A stretch of 64,000 nucleotides of DNA, taken from Puniceicoccaceae bacterium. GTDB taxonomy: Bacteria > Verrucomicrobiota > Verrucomicrobiia > Opitutales > JAFGAQ01. The notes beneath the pieces are model-generated. The model made no database searches, had not been told where the DNA came from, and saw only the letters and a program-made list of their open reading frames with translations. The DNA lies in assembly GCA_028285755.1 (NCBI GenBank), contig JANQOQ010000004.1, forward strand, positions 260,720 through 324,719. The letters run 5' to 3'. How positions within the stretch are numbered: the stretch's first letter is position 1; each line of letters starts with the position of its first letter. Made by a program: the position numbers and the translations under genes. Positions 45,222 through 54,349 of the stretch are shown here, in pieces.

Positions 45222-46328
45222 TTACTCTCTCAGACGAATGGTCTCACCCGTTTCTGCCGATCGAATGGCAGCTGCCAGTATTTCTACGACGAGCCGGTTG
45301 TTTTCAAGTGAAGATAGACTATAAGGCTCCTCCTTGATTTTCCCTCGGATTAATGCGGCCATATATGCAAAAGGATCATCAAACGGATCTTCCAACTCAG
45401 CAAAAGTTTCCTCCTTTGGCTTTTGGTTCTGCTTATGTATCTGCCAATCGCTTCGGTTCGCCTGGTATATCTTACCCGTTTGCCCATAGATTTCCGTATC
45501 CTTGCGGTTAAATGGCCAATTCCAGGACGCCTGAATGATCACCTGGGCTTTGGGATAAGTTAAAATAATGGTAGTCTCGTCATCCACTTTGGGATAGATT
45601 TCCGGCTTAATTTGTTGACTAACCGCGTATACGCTCAGCGGAGCCTCGCCCTTCATGAGCCAGGTCGCAATATTAGCTCCATAACAACCAAAATCAACCA
45701 GGGCCCCTGCCCCATTTTGCTCCGGATCCGTCAGCCATTCCAGAAACTCAGAGTTCACCCCAATCTCCTGCGGGCCTTGATGGCCTGTCATGAACACGAG
45801 TTTGCGCAACTCGCCAATGGCCTTTTCTTCATGGATTGCATCGTAAGCCCTGTGCAAAGTCGGATACCAGGTGGTTTCATAATTGGTCAGCAATCGAATG
45901 TTATGCTTTTCGACCAACGCTTCCATTCTCTCTAGATGATCCAGCCGGTAGGTAAGCGGCTTCTCAACCATTACGTCGATACCCAGGGGCGCGCAGGCTT
46001 CTACCGTCTCGAGGTGCCCATAAATGCTATTAAATGCCAATACTGCTTCAGGTTGGGTTTCGGCCAGCATAGTTGCTAAATCCTCATACAACATCGAATC
46101 CGGCAACCCATATTGGCCTGCGTAACGCTTGGCCAGATCCCTGTTTTCCTCGGCGATCCCCACAAGTTCAATATCCCCCCGGTCCTCGCGACCCAATATC
46201 CAATGCACATGGGTATGCGTCAAGCCGTGGATTGCCACTCGCAGAGGTTCATGGATCGATTGTCCATGAGTTAGCAGATTAGAGCAGAACATGAAGATTA
46301 AGGGTAATAGATAACGGGTAATATTCAT
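45222..46328 (-). CDS. Secreted Gfo/Idh/MocA family oxidoreductase
   Basis: 368 aa from the ATG at 46328, which starts a signal peptide (MNITRYLLPLIFMFCSNLL). The Rossmann loop is the unusual VAIHGLTHTHVHW rather than GxGxxG, while VEKPLT near 105 is standard. This resembles the loop of the protein at 26785-27861. Export of an NAD-type dehydrogenase usually implies a tightly bound cofactor, as in glucose-fructose oxidoreductase. Divergent from the TIM-barrel gene at 46533 across 204 nt; the two may act together on a periplasmic sugar. Confidence 0.88.
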   Translation of the reverse strand: MNITRYLLPLIFMFCSNLLTHGQSIHEPLRVAIHGLTHTHVHWILGREDRGDIELVGIAEENRDLAKRYAGQYGLPDSMLYEDLATMLAETQPEAVLAFNSIYGHLETVEACAPLGIDVMVEKPLTYRLDHLERMEALVEKHNIRLLTNYETTWYPTLHRAYDAIHEEKAIGELRKLVFMTGHQGPQEIGVNSEFLEWLTDPEQNGAGALVDFGCYGANIATWLMKGEAPLSVYAVSQQIKPEIYPKVDDETTIILTYPKAQVIIQASWNWPFNRKDTEIYGQTGKIYQANRSDWQIHKQNQKPKEETFAELEDPFDDPFAYMAALIRGKIKEEPYSLSSLENNRLVVEILAAAIRSAETGETIRLRE

Positions 46329-46532
46329 CACCAAAGAATATGAACTAAAATATCTAACAGGCAAAGCACACAGTTATAATTATCAGAAAACGCTCAGTTG
46401 ATAGTATCTTATAAAGCACATTAACGCGCTTTTTTATTGGATAATTGGGACATTTTGTGCAACTAATTTGCATAGGCTCTTCAAACATGGGCTGTAGCCA
46501 ATACTCAGAACCAACAGTATACCCAATTAAAT

Positions 46533-47414
46533 ATGAAACGACGCGCCTTTATTAAAACCACCCTGGCAACCACATTAGCTAGTTCAGCAACTTTGAAAGC
46601 ATTCGCACTCGCAAAAAACAATCCCTACCGCAAGAATATCGGCATTCAGCTATATACGCTGCGTAACGAGATAAAGGAGGATACGGTAGCAACGATTAAA
46701 GCCGTAGCCGAAGCTGGCTACAAGCAGGTGGAAGCTTATGGCTTTCCCAATGCCGAAGCGATGATTAAAGCGTCAAAAGACCACGGCTTGGAAGTAAATT
46801 CTTCTCACTTTGCATGGGAAGCGGTTACCAGTCCCGACAAGGCAGAAAAAGGCGCCTTTGATAAGATCCTTGAGCAGGCTCAAAAAGACGGCTTATCCCA
46901 TCTGGTCATCCCTTACCTGCATAATGAAGAACGTGCAACCCTCGACGATTACAAGCGCGTTGCCGAACGCTGCAATAAGGCTGCTGTAAAAGCCAAAAAA
47001 GCCGGCATTCAACTCGCTTACCACAACCATAGTTTCGAATTTGCGCCCATGGAAGGCAAAAAGTCCGGATACGATATCCTCATGGCTGAATTTGCCGATG
47101 AAATGCAGTTTGAGATCGATGTTTTCTGGGTAAAGCTGGCAGGTGTAGAGCCCGTTGATTTGATGAAAAAATTAAAGGGCCGGGTTTCCCAGCTCCACCT
47201 CAAAGATCTCAAGGCGGGAATCGACATCCCCCATTTCGAAGGAGGTGTGCCTAAGGAAGCATTTAAGGAACTCGGCAACGGGATTATCCCTATGGAGCCG
47301 ATCATCAAAGCCGCGAAGGCCGTGGGCGTCGCCCATTGCCACGTAGAGCAGGATCAATCACCAGACCCACTAGCTAGCGTCCAAGAGAGCATCAAGCATT
47401 TGGCAACGCTGTAG
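46533..47414 (+). CDS. Tat-exported sugar phosphate isomerase/epimerase-like TIM barrel
   Basis: 293 aa. Twin-arginine-like signal KRRAFIKTTLATTLA. The barrel has IGIQLYTLRNEI near residue 36, LAYHNHSFEF near 165, FEIDVFWVKLAG near 195, QLHLKDLKAG near 220 and HCVEQD-type metal site near the end (AHCHVEQDQSPDP). Members often pair with a secreted Gfo/Idh, as here with the divergent neighbour, in 3-keto-sugar metabolism. Reaction not determinable. Confidence 0.88.
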   Translation: MKRRAFIKTTLATTLASSATLKAFALAKNNPYRKNIGIQLYTLRNEIKEDTVATIKAVAEAGYKQVEAYGFPNAEAMIKASKDHGLEVNSSHFAWEAVTSPDKAEKGAFDKILEQAQKDGLSHLVIPYLHNEERATLDDYKRVAERCNKAAVKAKKAGIQLAYHNHSFEFAPMEGKKSGYDILMAEFADEMQFEIDVFWVKLAGVEPVDLMKKLKGRVSQLHLKDLKAGIDIPHFEGGVPKEAFKELGNGIIPMEPIIKAAKAVGVAHCHVEQDQSPDPLASVQESIKHLATL

Positions 47415-47538
47415 AATCCAATATCGGATAGATAGCAGCGTCGCCTAAGCTCGCGGACAGCCAAAAATCTCAATTTTGACCATCCGCTCGACGCAACTGC
47501 GCAATCCCCGTATCGGTACGGATAGAAAGAGTAGTTAG

Positions 47539-49167
47539 CTATTCTTCAATCGGCCAGCTCAGTCTCTGGTTAATTGCTTTCAGCCGATCCAGTAATTGCT
47601 CTATATCGATTTCCTGTACGGCAACATCACTCTTGATCGCCAACGCAGCCGCTTCTCCTGCTGACTCTCCGACAACCATAAATACGGGCTCCATCCTGGC
47701 AGACGCATACCCCAAATGAGTTGCCGAAAAGCAAACGGGCACCAGTAGATTAGTGCATTCACTCGATCGCGGTGTAATCATACGGTAGGATATGGGGTAC
47801 GGTTTCCGTGTGGGGCCTTCGTGTTGCCCGATAAACATATTACCCTCATTCGCCACATAGGTACTGCCATTGTAATCAAACCATATGCGCCTGACCGGAT
47901 AGATATCCACCCCATATTGGGCCAGACCGATAGGATCGGACACATGGGTTTCATTATATATATCCTTTAGGGTTAACGTATAGGGGGCATCCATCCTCCG
48001 GGTCACACGGACGTAAAGTTGATGAGGCCAACCATTCGTCTCGGGGTGGTATCTGGCATCCAGGCCCAACTTTGCAGTTTGCTCCTTAAAGAACTGGGGT
48101 ACACGTGGGTCTTCCAATAGGTAATGATAGAGCCCTTTAATGTAGTCCTGGTGTTGTTTCCATACACGGGCCTTCTCAGCGTAATCACCATCCGCATAAA
48201 TATGGCTAATCCCCAAAGGTGAGATGGAAAATAAATCATCGCGCGCATAATTCCGGTCTCCCCGTTGCATTTTTCCGGGAAAAATCCATCCCAAATGGTC
48301 TACTAACTGCCTGCTGTTGTAGCGATCATCCAGGGCCTGGATATAGCGCCCTATCAGCTCGAAGTCTGCAGGGTCGTAGTTATCCGGCTTATCAATCTCC
48401 ACCCGATGTGCGGGATCCTCAGTCACATAAAAACGGTAATTGTATGCTTGGGTATACGCGTCACCCGCTCCCAGTGGTTTTCCATGATCATCCTCCACGA
48501 ATGAGAGGAGACCACTATTACGATCACCGGGAACCACGAATGGATCGAGCGGGGTTATGCGATTAAGCGTTGTCACCCCTGCGACGGGTTCATCAAAATC
48601 CTGACTGCTCTCTCGACCGACCCGGTAGCTCACACCACTCCGCGCCATGAGTTCTCCCTCATAACTGGCATCAATAAAGACCTTTGCCTTCACAATCGCA
48701 GTATGTGCGACTTTCGGCTCTGCAAACGGAACGCCTGTAGAGTCAGGGGGTGCATAATCGAGCTGAATACCTTGTATCTCACTATTTTTAACATCCACGC
48801 TCGATACGCGATGTTCGTAGACTACCGGTATATCGTGTTTTTCAATCAACGCCTGGTAGCGAACACGCACTTCTAACGGGTCTTCACCCAGTGATTTTAG
48901 CAGGCTCCGGGTCATACCTCCCACCGCCTCATAATTGGGGCAGTCCTGCATGGGCTTAATACCTGCGCCCAGAATACCTCCGAGCCATCGGCTCGGCTCA
49001 ACCACTAATACATCCAGGCCGTTACGTTTACTGGCTATAGCTGCATTAATTCCAGAAGGAGTCGCAGCATAAATACACACGTCAACCGAATACACTTGCG
49101 TCTGTGTTTCCGCAAAAACAGACATGAAACTAATGGCCAGGGTATAGGCATATAACTGAATTTTCAT
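47539..49167 (-). CDS. Secreted FAD-dependent oxidoreductase (PF12831)
   Basis: 542 aa with an N-terminal signal peptide (cleavage near VFA). FAD site VDVCIYAATPSGINAAIASK, then WLGGILGAG; the C-terminal MEPVFMVVGESAGEAAALA contacts the flavin. Clear paralogue of the protein at 49487-51151, the two sharing the [28 protein letters not shown] block with few changes. Often called xanthan lyase-like FAD proteins in databases, but no activity is proved. Converges on the TIM-barrel gene. Confidence 0.9.
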   Translation of the reverse strand: MKIQLYAYTLAISFMSVFAETQTQVYSVDVCIYAATPSGINAAIASKRNGLDVLVVEPSRWLGGILGAGIKPMQDCPNYEAVGGMTRSLLKSLGEDPLEVRVRYQALIEKHDIPVVYEHRVSSVDVKNSEIQGIQLDYAPPDSTGVPFAEPKVAHTAIVKAKVFIDASYEGELMARSGVSYRVGRESSQDFDEPVAGVTTLNRITPLDPFVVPGDRNSGLLSFVEDDHGKPLGAGDAYTQAYNYRFYVTEDPAHRVEIDKPDNYDPADFELIGRYIQALDDRYNSRQLVDHLGWIFPGKMQRGDRNYARDDLFSISPLGISHIYADGDYAEKARVWKQHQDYIKGLYHYLLEDPRVPQFFKEQTAKLGLDARYHPETNGWPHQLYVRVTRRMDAPYTLTLKDIYNETHVSDPIGLAQYGVDIYPVRRIWFDYNGSTYVANEGNMFIGQHEGPTRKPYPISYRMITPRSSECTNLLVPVCFSATHLGYASARMEPVFMVVGESAGEAAALAIKSDVAVQEIDIEQLLDRLKAINQRLSWPIEE

Positions 49168-49486
49168 TTTAGCTTAGTAAAAATTACTAAATCTCATAAG
49201 CTATACAAATTATATGCGAATCTAACAGTTATACTAACCCGTTGCGGCAAAGCTATATCCGGTTTTAACACCGCATAACGTTGCCGCAATGCTGCTCAAA
49301 TCCTAGCCATTTACCAGTGTAGAGTATCCGGTTAACGGGACATTACCACGAGGGAGGCAAGCCGTTTCAATTTGATGTAAACTTAACTTATCTTTTGTAA
49401 AAACATAGAGTTAGTAATTCGAGAAGCTCACTGATACACCAAAACATAAAAAGCCGGCACAGATTGGTTTGTAGATTCTGGCTCCC
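49168..49486. other. 319-nt intergenic region
   Basis: No gene seen. It holds a 9-bp perfect inverted repeat, TTGCGGCAA at 49242-49250 and TTGCCGCAA at 49281-49289, with a 30-nt spacer that includes a small CGGT/ACCG hairpin. It lies between the two secreted FAD oxidoreductase genes and should contain the promoter of the one at 47539 and the end of the transcript from 49487. No TTTTGAGTAT motif is present here. Confidence 0.5.
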
Positions 49487-51151
49487 CTACTCCAAGACTT
49501 GATTACCTGCTAGAAGGCGATCTCTAAGCTTACTATAATCCACTTGTTGGACAAAAGTGTCATATTCGATAGCGAGACTTGCAGCCGTTGCTGCACTCTG
49601 GCCCAAGACCATGAATACGGGCTCCATTCGCATCGATCCAAATGCAATGTGGCTTGCACTTATGCAAATCGGGACGAGCAGGTTCGTGCAGTCCTCAGCT
49701 TTCGGCCTAATGGCCTTGTAACTAATGCTATAGGGCCCAGGCACACGACATTCCACATTGCCTTCATTCTTAACCCACCCTTCGGGTGTAATATAGCGTT
49801 GCACATTATGGGAATCCATTGTGTAAGCAGCCATACCGATAGAGTCATCTACAACCTTAAGCCCCTCACAATAGTGTTGGGTCATCACAAAATCACTCAC
49901 CATGCGCCGTGCTTCACGCACGTAGACCTGGTTCTGCCAGCCATCTTCGGTATCATACTCGTCCTTGCAGGTACCCCAACGAGAAATCTCATCCCGTATA
50001 TGCTGAGGAATCCGCGAGTGATTCGCCAGTGTCCACATGAGGCCTTGTTGATGTTTACGGATACGATCTCTGATCTCCTCACGCTCTTGGTAGGTGCCTT
50101 CCGGGTAACCGTAATTACCCCCCACCAGATTCGTCGAAAACCCGGTGCGATTGTTAGTATCGGTCTTGCGGTTGGGCATACTTGAGTTAATCCAGGGGAA
50201 CCCGTCAAAGCCCGCTTCGTAATTGCGGAAAAGAAGCTCATAGTTGATCTCGTCATACCCTTCCGGCTTAAAAAATGGGATACGATTCTCAGGATGATCC
50301 GTTAAGGTCATGCGAAAACAATAGGCCTGGATGCGCTTGTCACCAGCTCCGCTTTCACCGGGGCCATTTACATCAATTCCTGGCAAAACACCACTACCGG
50401 GGTCGCCGGGTATAATGTAGGGATCCACCCCGTCTACGAAATTATGATTGCGCTGGTTGCGGGACTGGGTGCCGAGCAATGAGGTGCCCATATAATTATC
50501 CTGCACACCATTCAGGGTTTCACCATATTGGCTGTTGGGTTCACGGCCAATCGCGTAAGTCACTCCTGCCGAAGCCATTAGATCTCCCTCATAGGTCGCA
50601 TCAATAAAGACCCTTCCGGTATAAATCTCACCGGATTCCATCTCAATGGAGACAATTCGCCCACCTTCGACGATTACTCCGGTTTCCCGATTCAGGCGTT
50701 GCGCATATTCAAACGATATATCCTCCTCAGCCAGCATTTTGTGAAAAACAGTCAATCCTGCAGAGGGCTCAAAGGTCCATTTGGTATCTTCATCCGGATC
50801 CGTTCTTGCCTGGCCAACATCCCGAAAGTCCTCTTTTTTTTGCCAGCGCCAATTTGCAGGATTATCATAGTATTTACGGATCCCCTGATAAAATTCGCGG
50901 GCTATACCCCCAATAGACTGCTTATTGCCAATGTCTGTCTGCCCCAACCCACCGGTCGTCAGCCCCCCCAGGCGATTGGTTGGCTCAATAATGACCACGG
51001 AATGATCCATCCTTGAAGCTTGAATAGCTGCAGCAATTCCGGCAGAGGTGCCTCCATAAATCACAATATCGTAATGATTTTCCGGTTCAGCAAAGAGAGG
51101 TTTAAAGAGTGCCAGTATAAAGACAATGCCTAGAATAATGTGAGACTTCAT
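49487..51151 (-). CDS. Secreted FAD-dependent oxidoreductase (PF12831)
   Basis: 554 aa with a signal peptide ([19 protein letters not shown]). FAD site [20 protein letters not shown] at about 27-46, then [29 protein letters not shown] near 190 and [19 protein letters not shown] at the end. Paralogue of 47539-49167. A TTTTGAGTAT motif lies 94 nt before the start in coding orientation, shared with the beta-helix, sigma and TonB-receptor genes, so it may belong to their regulon. Substrate unknown. Confidence 0.9.
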   Translation of the reverse strand: MKSHIILGIVFILALFKPLFAEPENHYDIVIYGGTSAGIAAAIQASRMDHSVVIIEPTNRLGGLTTGGLGQTDIGNKQSIGGIAREFYQGIRKYYDNPANWRWQKKEDFRDVGQARTDPDEDTKWTFEPSAGLTVFHKMLAEEDISFEYAQRLNRETGVIVEGGRIVSIEMESGEIYTGRVFIDATYEGDLMASAGVTYAIGREPNSQYGETLNGVQDNYMGTSLLGTQSRNQRNHNFVDGVDPYIIPGDPGSGVLPGIDVNGPGESGAGDKRIQAYCFRMTLTDHPENRIPFFKPEGYDEINYELLFRNYEAGFDGFPWINSSMPNRKTDTNNRTGFSTNLVGGNYGYPEGTYQEREEIRDRIRKHQQGLMWTLANHSRIPQHIRDEISRWGTCKDEYDTEDGWQNQVYVREARRMVSDFVMTQHYCEGLKVVDDSIGMAAYTMDSHNVQRYITPEGWVKNEGNVECRVPGPYSISYKAIRPKAEDCTNLLVPICISASHIAFGSMRMEPVFMVLGQSAATAASLAIEYDTFVQQVDYSKLRDRLLAGNQVLE

Positions 51152-51245
51152 GAATGTTTAATTGATTTACGAATTGAGAAAATGCCCCATGCGAATAGGG
51201 CCTTGAGCCGATGGCTCAATATTAATGACAGTCAGGAAAGATTTA

Positions 51246-51255
51246 ATACTCAAAA
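51246..51255 (-). promoter_or_regulatory. TTTTGAGTAT motif upstream of the FAD oxidoreductase
   Basis: One of four identical 10-mers in the same orientation relative to a gene start; 94 nt lie between it and the ATG at 51151. It is followed by TAAATC, as is the copy before the beta-helix gene. Confidence 0.5.
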
Positions 51256-51353
51256 GAAAATGCACCCGGGCATCAGAAATTTCGCTCTTGGTAGTACGAA
51301 AAAGCGGGAAGGCTGATTTTAACAACCTCCCCGCAATTAATAACTCTAATTCC

Positions 51354-53540
51354 CTACAAAGTAGTAAACTCGATCCAGTTGACACGGCTTTGGCCGCCCG
51401 TCTTCACAATCACAAGGGTCTGAATGCCGCTTGTAGTCGTTACAGCCATATCCTTGTTCTGATAAGTGGTCCACCCCCCAGTAGTGGGGTTGATCGTGCC
51501 AATTAATGTTCCGGTTTCACTGCCTAACCGCACTTCCAACCCAGGCGTAGTGCCTGCATTCGAAGAGCAGCGAAAGGTTATAGTATCGATGCCGCTTCCG
51601 AGATCCACGTTGTTAAATCTTGTCCAGGCACTTCCACTGTCATAGGAAACGCTCACCCCACCGTCATTATTCTTAAGCGATGTAGAGTTTTGGGCGTTGT
51701 AATCTTCCGTTTGTATCCGGGTGGTAACACCCCCTCCGCTTCCACCGGCTGCGTAGTCAAACTCGAACCAGTTGAGTCGGCTTTGGCCACCGGTTCTTAC
51801 GATTACGAGATCATTTACTCCGGTAGTATTAGTGATATTTACCGTCATTTCCTGATAGCCAGTCCAACTGCCGGTGAACGGATTTACGGATCCCAGCAAT
51901 GTGCCGGTTTCGCTGCCCAGGCGGAATTCCAGACCTGGAGTAGTTCCTGCATTTGAGGATACCCTTACCCTGATTTGGGTAACGCCACCGTGGAAATTCA
52001 CGTTGTTAAATTTGATCCAGCTACCGCTACTATTAAAACCAACGGTCGTTCCGCCATCGTTGGTATATAGGGTTATTCCGTTTTGGCTGTTATAAGACTC
52101 TGCTTCTACAGTCGTCGTGCCTCCAGACCCACCAGTACCCCCTGAATCAGGGCCATACAGTGGCCACGAAGCCGCATAAGCGGGCTGAGCGGTCAGGAAG
52201 AGAGACTCTGGGATATCGTCCGTTGCGCTAAGCGCACCCCATACCATCGTTCCGCCATTGCCATTGGCATCCGTATTTTTGCGATTGGCACCGACATAAT
52301 GGTTGGTTCCGCTGGTCTTAATACCATTGGCTTCGACTTCATTGCCAATGAGATTCATCTTACTATTCAGAGGTTCCTCAGATCCTACCTTAACCTTTGC
52401 ATGATTACGGAAATATGTAGTGTATTCAGTGCCAAAATTATCTCCGAAATTATCATTATAGAGCTCTTCACCAAAATTTCCTTCCCACAAGTTGTTGTGG
52501 CATCCCTTTGAGTTGTGCTCACCGAAGTCCGCATAAGCATTATAGGGAGCATTCGCTACATTGTAAGCGATTACGCAGTGGCTTGTGCCAAACTGAGTTG
52601 AGTAATGGTGGCGCAAATCCGCTGCAACGTTATTGATGACATTTACGCGGGTGCTGCTTGGTATGGTGATACCATATTCCCAGCCACCGCCCCCACCAAA
52701 GCCATCGGCTACATCACATTGGGTAATCAAACCATCACGACAGTTTCCAACTTTGATATGCGATTGCGGAGATTTCCTACTGACAATATCTGTAACCAGT
52801 ATGTTTCGTGCCTTACTGATCACCAGGTTGTTAGAAAATTTGCCATTCGCGCGCACGCGCTCCATTTTGAAGTCACTTACTTTGATATTAGCAATGAGGT
52901 TAGTCTCGTAAACAGTAGTTTTGGTCTTATCAAAGACCACACCCAGTTTCATATCGAGAGTCAGGGTATTCCCATTTTTGGCGGTCACCCTGACAATCTG
53001 CTTCATGGTTTCATCCGCATCATTACCTTTTTGATGTTCCAGACGAAGGTAGTCGTTCACTGCAATACCTGCTGAGTTTGTCAGGGTAATTTGGTTATCT
53101 CCACGATTTGCGTTCGCATTCAGTGTATAAGTGGTCGCCTCATCACCCCCTTGAAAAACAATGCCGCTTATGACCTGAGTGCCTGGGAAGTCCAATTTAA
53201 AGATCGTCGTAGGACCATCCCCCTTGATCTGAACCCCTCCCTTCGTAATCTGGCACTTGGTCTTAAAATGATAGGTACCCGCAGGGAAATAATAAATCTT
53301 ATTGCCAGTATTTGCGGCTACAAGACTCTGAAGGACCGCACCTGCATCTACGGTATTATCATTTTTCGGAATTCCATTATTATTAACGTTAATCGTGGTC
53401 CATCCGCCGGGATCATTCCACTGAGTGTCTACCCAGCCTGCAGGGGGGAATTTGTTGGCATCAAGATCACCGTAGTCAAAAGCGTAGGAGCTCAGGGATA
53501 GGAGTGCACAAAAGCACGTTAGGAGTATACGTATTTTCAT
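51354..53540 (-). CDS. Secreted right-handed beta-helix (pectate-lyase-like) protein with two CBM6-type modules
   Basis: 728 aa. Signal peptide MKIRILLTCFCALLSLSSYA. Residues about 25-460 are a parallel beta-helix: GAVLQSLVAANTGNKIYYFPAGTYHFK at the cap, then repeated N/V-rich rungs (SRNILVTDIVSR, STRVNVINNVAAD). This is the pectate lyase 3/glycosyl hydrolase 28-like class; no catalytic residues can be named. A Gly/Ser linker near 465 leads to two CBM6-like modules, about 476-600 and 605-728, each ending SR-x-NWFEF or NWIEF. The same pair of modules ends the protein at 60993. A TTTTGAGTAT motif precedes it by 69 nt. Confidence 0.85.
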   Translation of the reverse strand: MKIRILLTCFCALLSLSSYAFDYGDLDANKFPPAGWVDTQWNDPGGWTTINVNNNGIPKNDNTVDAGAVLQSLVAANTGNKIYYFPAGTYHFKTKCQITKGGVQIKGDGPTTIFKLDFPGTQVISGIVFQGGDEATTYTLNANANRGDNQITLTNSAGIAVNDYLRLEHQKGNDADETMKQIVRVTAKNGNTLTLDMKLGVVFDKTKTTVYETNLIANIKVSDFKMERVRANGKFSNNLVISKARNILVTDIVSRKSPQSHIKVGNCRDGLITQCDVADGFGGGGGWEYGITIPSSTRVNVINNVAADLRHHYSTQFGTSHCVIAYNVANAPYNAYADFGEHNSKGCHNNLWEGNFGEELYNDNFGDNFGTEYTTYFRNHAKVKVGSEEPLNSKMNLIGNEVEANGIKTSGTNHYVGANRKNTDANGNGGTMVWGALSATDDIPESLFLTAQPAYAASWPLYGPDSGGTGGSGGTTTVEAESYNSQNGITLYTNDGGTTVGFNSSGSWIKFNNVNFHGGVTQIRVRVSSNAGTTPGLEFRLGSETGTLLGSVNPFTGSWTGYQEMTVNITNTTGVNDLVIVRTGGQSRLNWFEFDYAAGGSGGGVTTRIQTEDYNAQNSTSLKNNDGGVSVSYDSGSAWTRFNNVDLGSGIDTITFRCSSNAGTTPGLEVRLGSETGTLIGTINPTTGGWTTYQNKDMAVTTTSGIQTLVIVKTGGQSRVNWIEFTTL

Positions 53541-53609
53541 ATTTGTAACAGATTTTAGTGGGTATCTACGAGCTTAAGCTCTGCAGCTAGGACTTATGGG
53601 GAGGATTTA

Positions 53610-53619
53610 ATACTCAAAA
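53610..53619 (-). promoter_or_regulatory. TTTTGAGTAT motif upstream of the beta-helix gene
   Basis: Identical 10-mer, 69 nt before the ATG at 53540 on the coding strand; preceded by a T-run and followed by TAAATC. Confidence 0.55.
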
Positions 53620-53704
53620 AAATCTTTAGCGCTTGCGGGGAAATAGCTTCTTAACGGATAACAGCTGCAGCGTAATTTAACCACCCCACTTTTTTATGTG
53701 TTTT

Positions 53705-53714
53705 TTTTGAGTAT
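53705..53714 (+). promoter_or_regulatory. TTTTGAGTAT motif upstream of the sigma factor gene
   Basis: Identical 10-mer after a run of eight T, 71 nt before the ATG at 53786. It suggests autoregulation of the sigma/FecR pair. Confidence 0.55.
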
Positions 53715-53785
53715 AAACAGATGTTGGTTCGTCAAGAGTGTTGTCTGTGTGTGATTATTCTAATATTACCAAGGACAAATTGAAC

Positions 53786-54349
53786 ATGAATTTACCCCGG
53801 TTAAGCGCTAAAGAAAATGAATGGTTTATGAGGGAATTATACCCTCATCAATCCGTGCTAAACGCTTGGTTAAGAAGCCGTTACCCAACGATTCCACATA
53901 TCGACGATATTATTCAGGATTCATATTTGCGTGTATTGAAAATCAACCGGGAAACCAAGCTGAAGGCCCCTAAGGCCTACCTGTTTTCCACCGCCAGAAA
54001 TATTTGTATCGATTTTCTGAGGAAGGAAAAAATCGTTAAATTCCAGAACCTTTCGGATATGAGTGATGATATTTTCCCGGAAAATGATTTGGGCGTGCAG
54101 GAAGGGATTATCCGCAAGGAGGAATTTCAGATTTTGGCTGAAGCCATAAAGAAACTCCCTAAAAAATGCCGACGGGTATTCACACTTCGAAAGGTTTACG
54201 GCTTAAGCGTTCAACAAATCTCAGAAGAATTAAAGATCTCAACACGCACCGTGGAAAACCAGCTCTTCATAGGGGTAAGGAAGTGCCGCGACCATTATGC
54301 AAGTGTTGACCGGGAACTAGAATTTAATAGCATTAAGCAAGCAGGATGA
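53786..54349 (+). CDS. ECF-type RNA polymerase sigma factor (FecI-like)
   Basis: 187 aa from the ATG at 53786, preceded by AAGGA at a suitable distance; a GTG at 53738 would add 16 residues. Sigma region 2 lies at 20-85 (DDIIQDSYLRVLK, APKAYLFSTARNICIDFLRK) and region 4 at 115-168 (KKLPKKCRRVFTLRKVYGLSVQQISEELKISTRTVE in parts). It overlaps the FecR gene by 4 nt, which gives the standard FecI/FecR/FecA order with the TonB receptor. It would be released by FecR when the receptor binds its ligand. Confidence 0.94.
   Translation: MNLPRLSAKENEWFMRELYPHQSVLNAWLRSRYPTIPHIDDIIQDSYLRVLKINRETKLKAPKAYLFSTARNICIDFLRKEKIVKFQNLSDMSDDIFPENDLGVQEGIIRKEEFQILAEAIKKLPKKCRRVFTLRKVYGLSVQQISEELKISTRTVENQLFIGVRKCRDHYASVDRELEFNSIKQAG

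Noticed and set aside
51354-52110. Tandem repeats in the 3' part of the beta-helix gene as a possible CRISPR or satellite array
   Set aside because: The repeats are in frame and encode two CBM6-like protein modules about 125 residues long; there are no short spacers.
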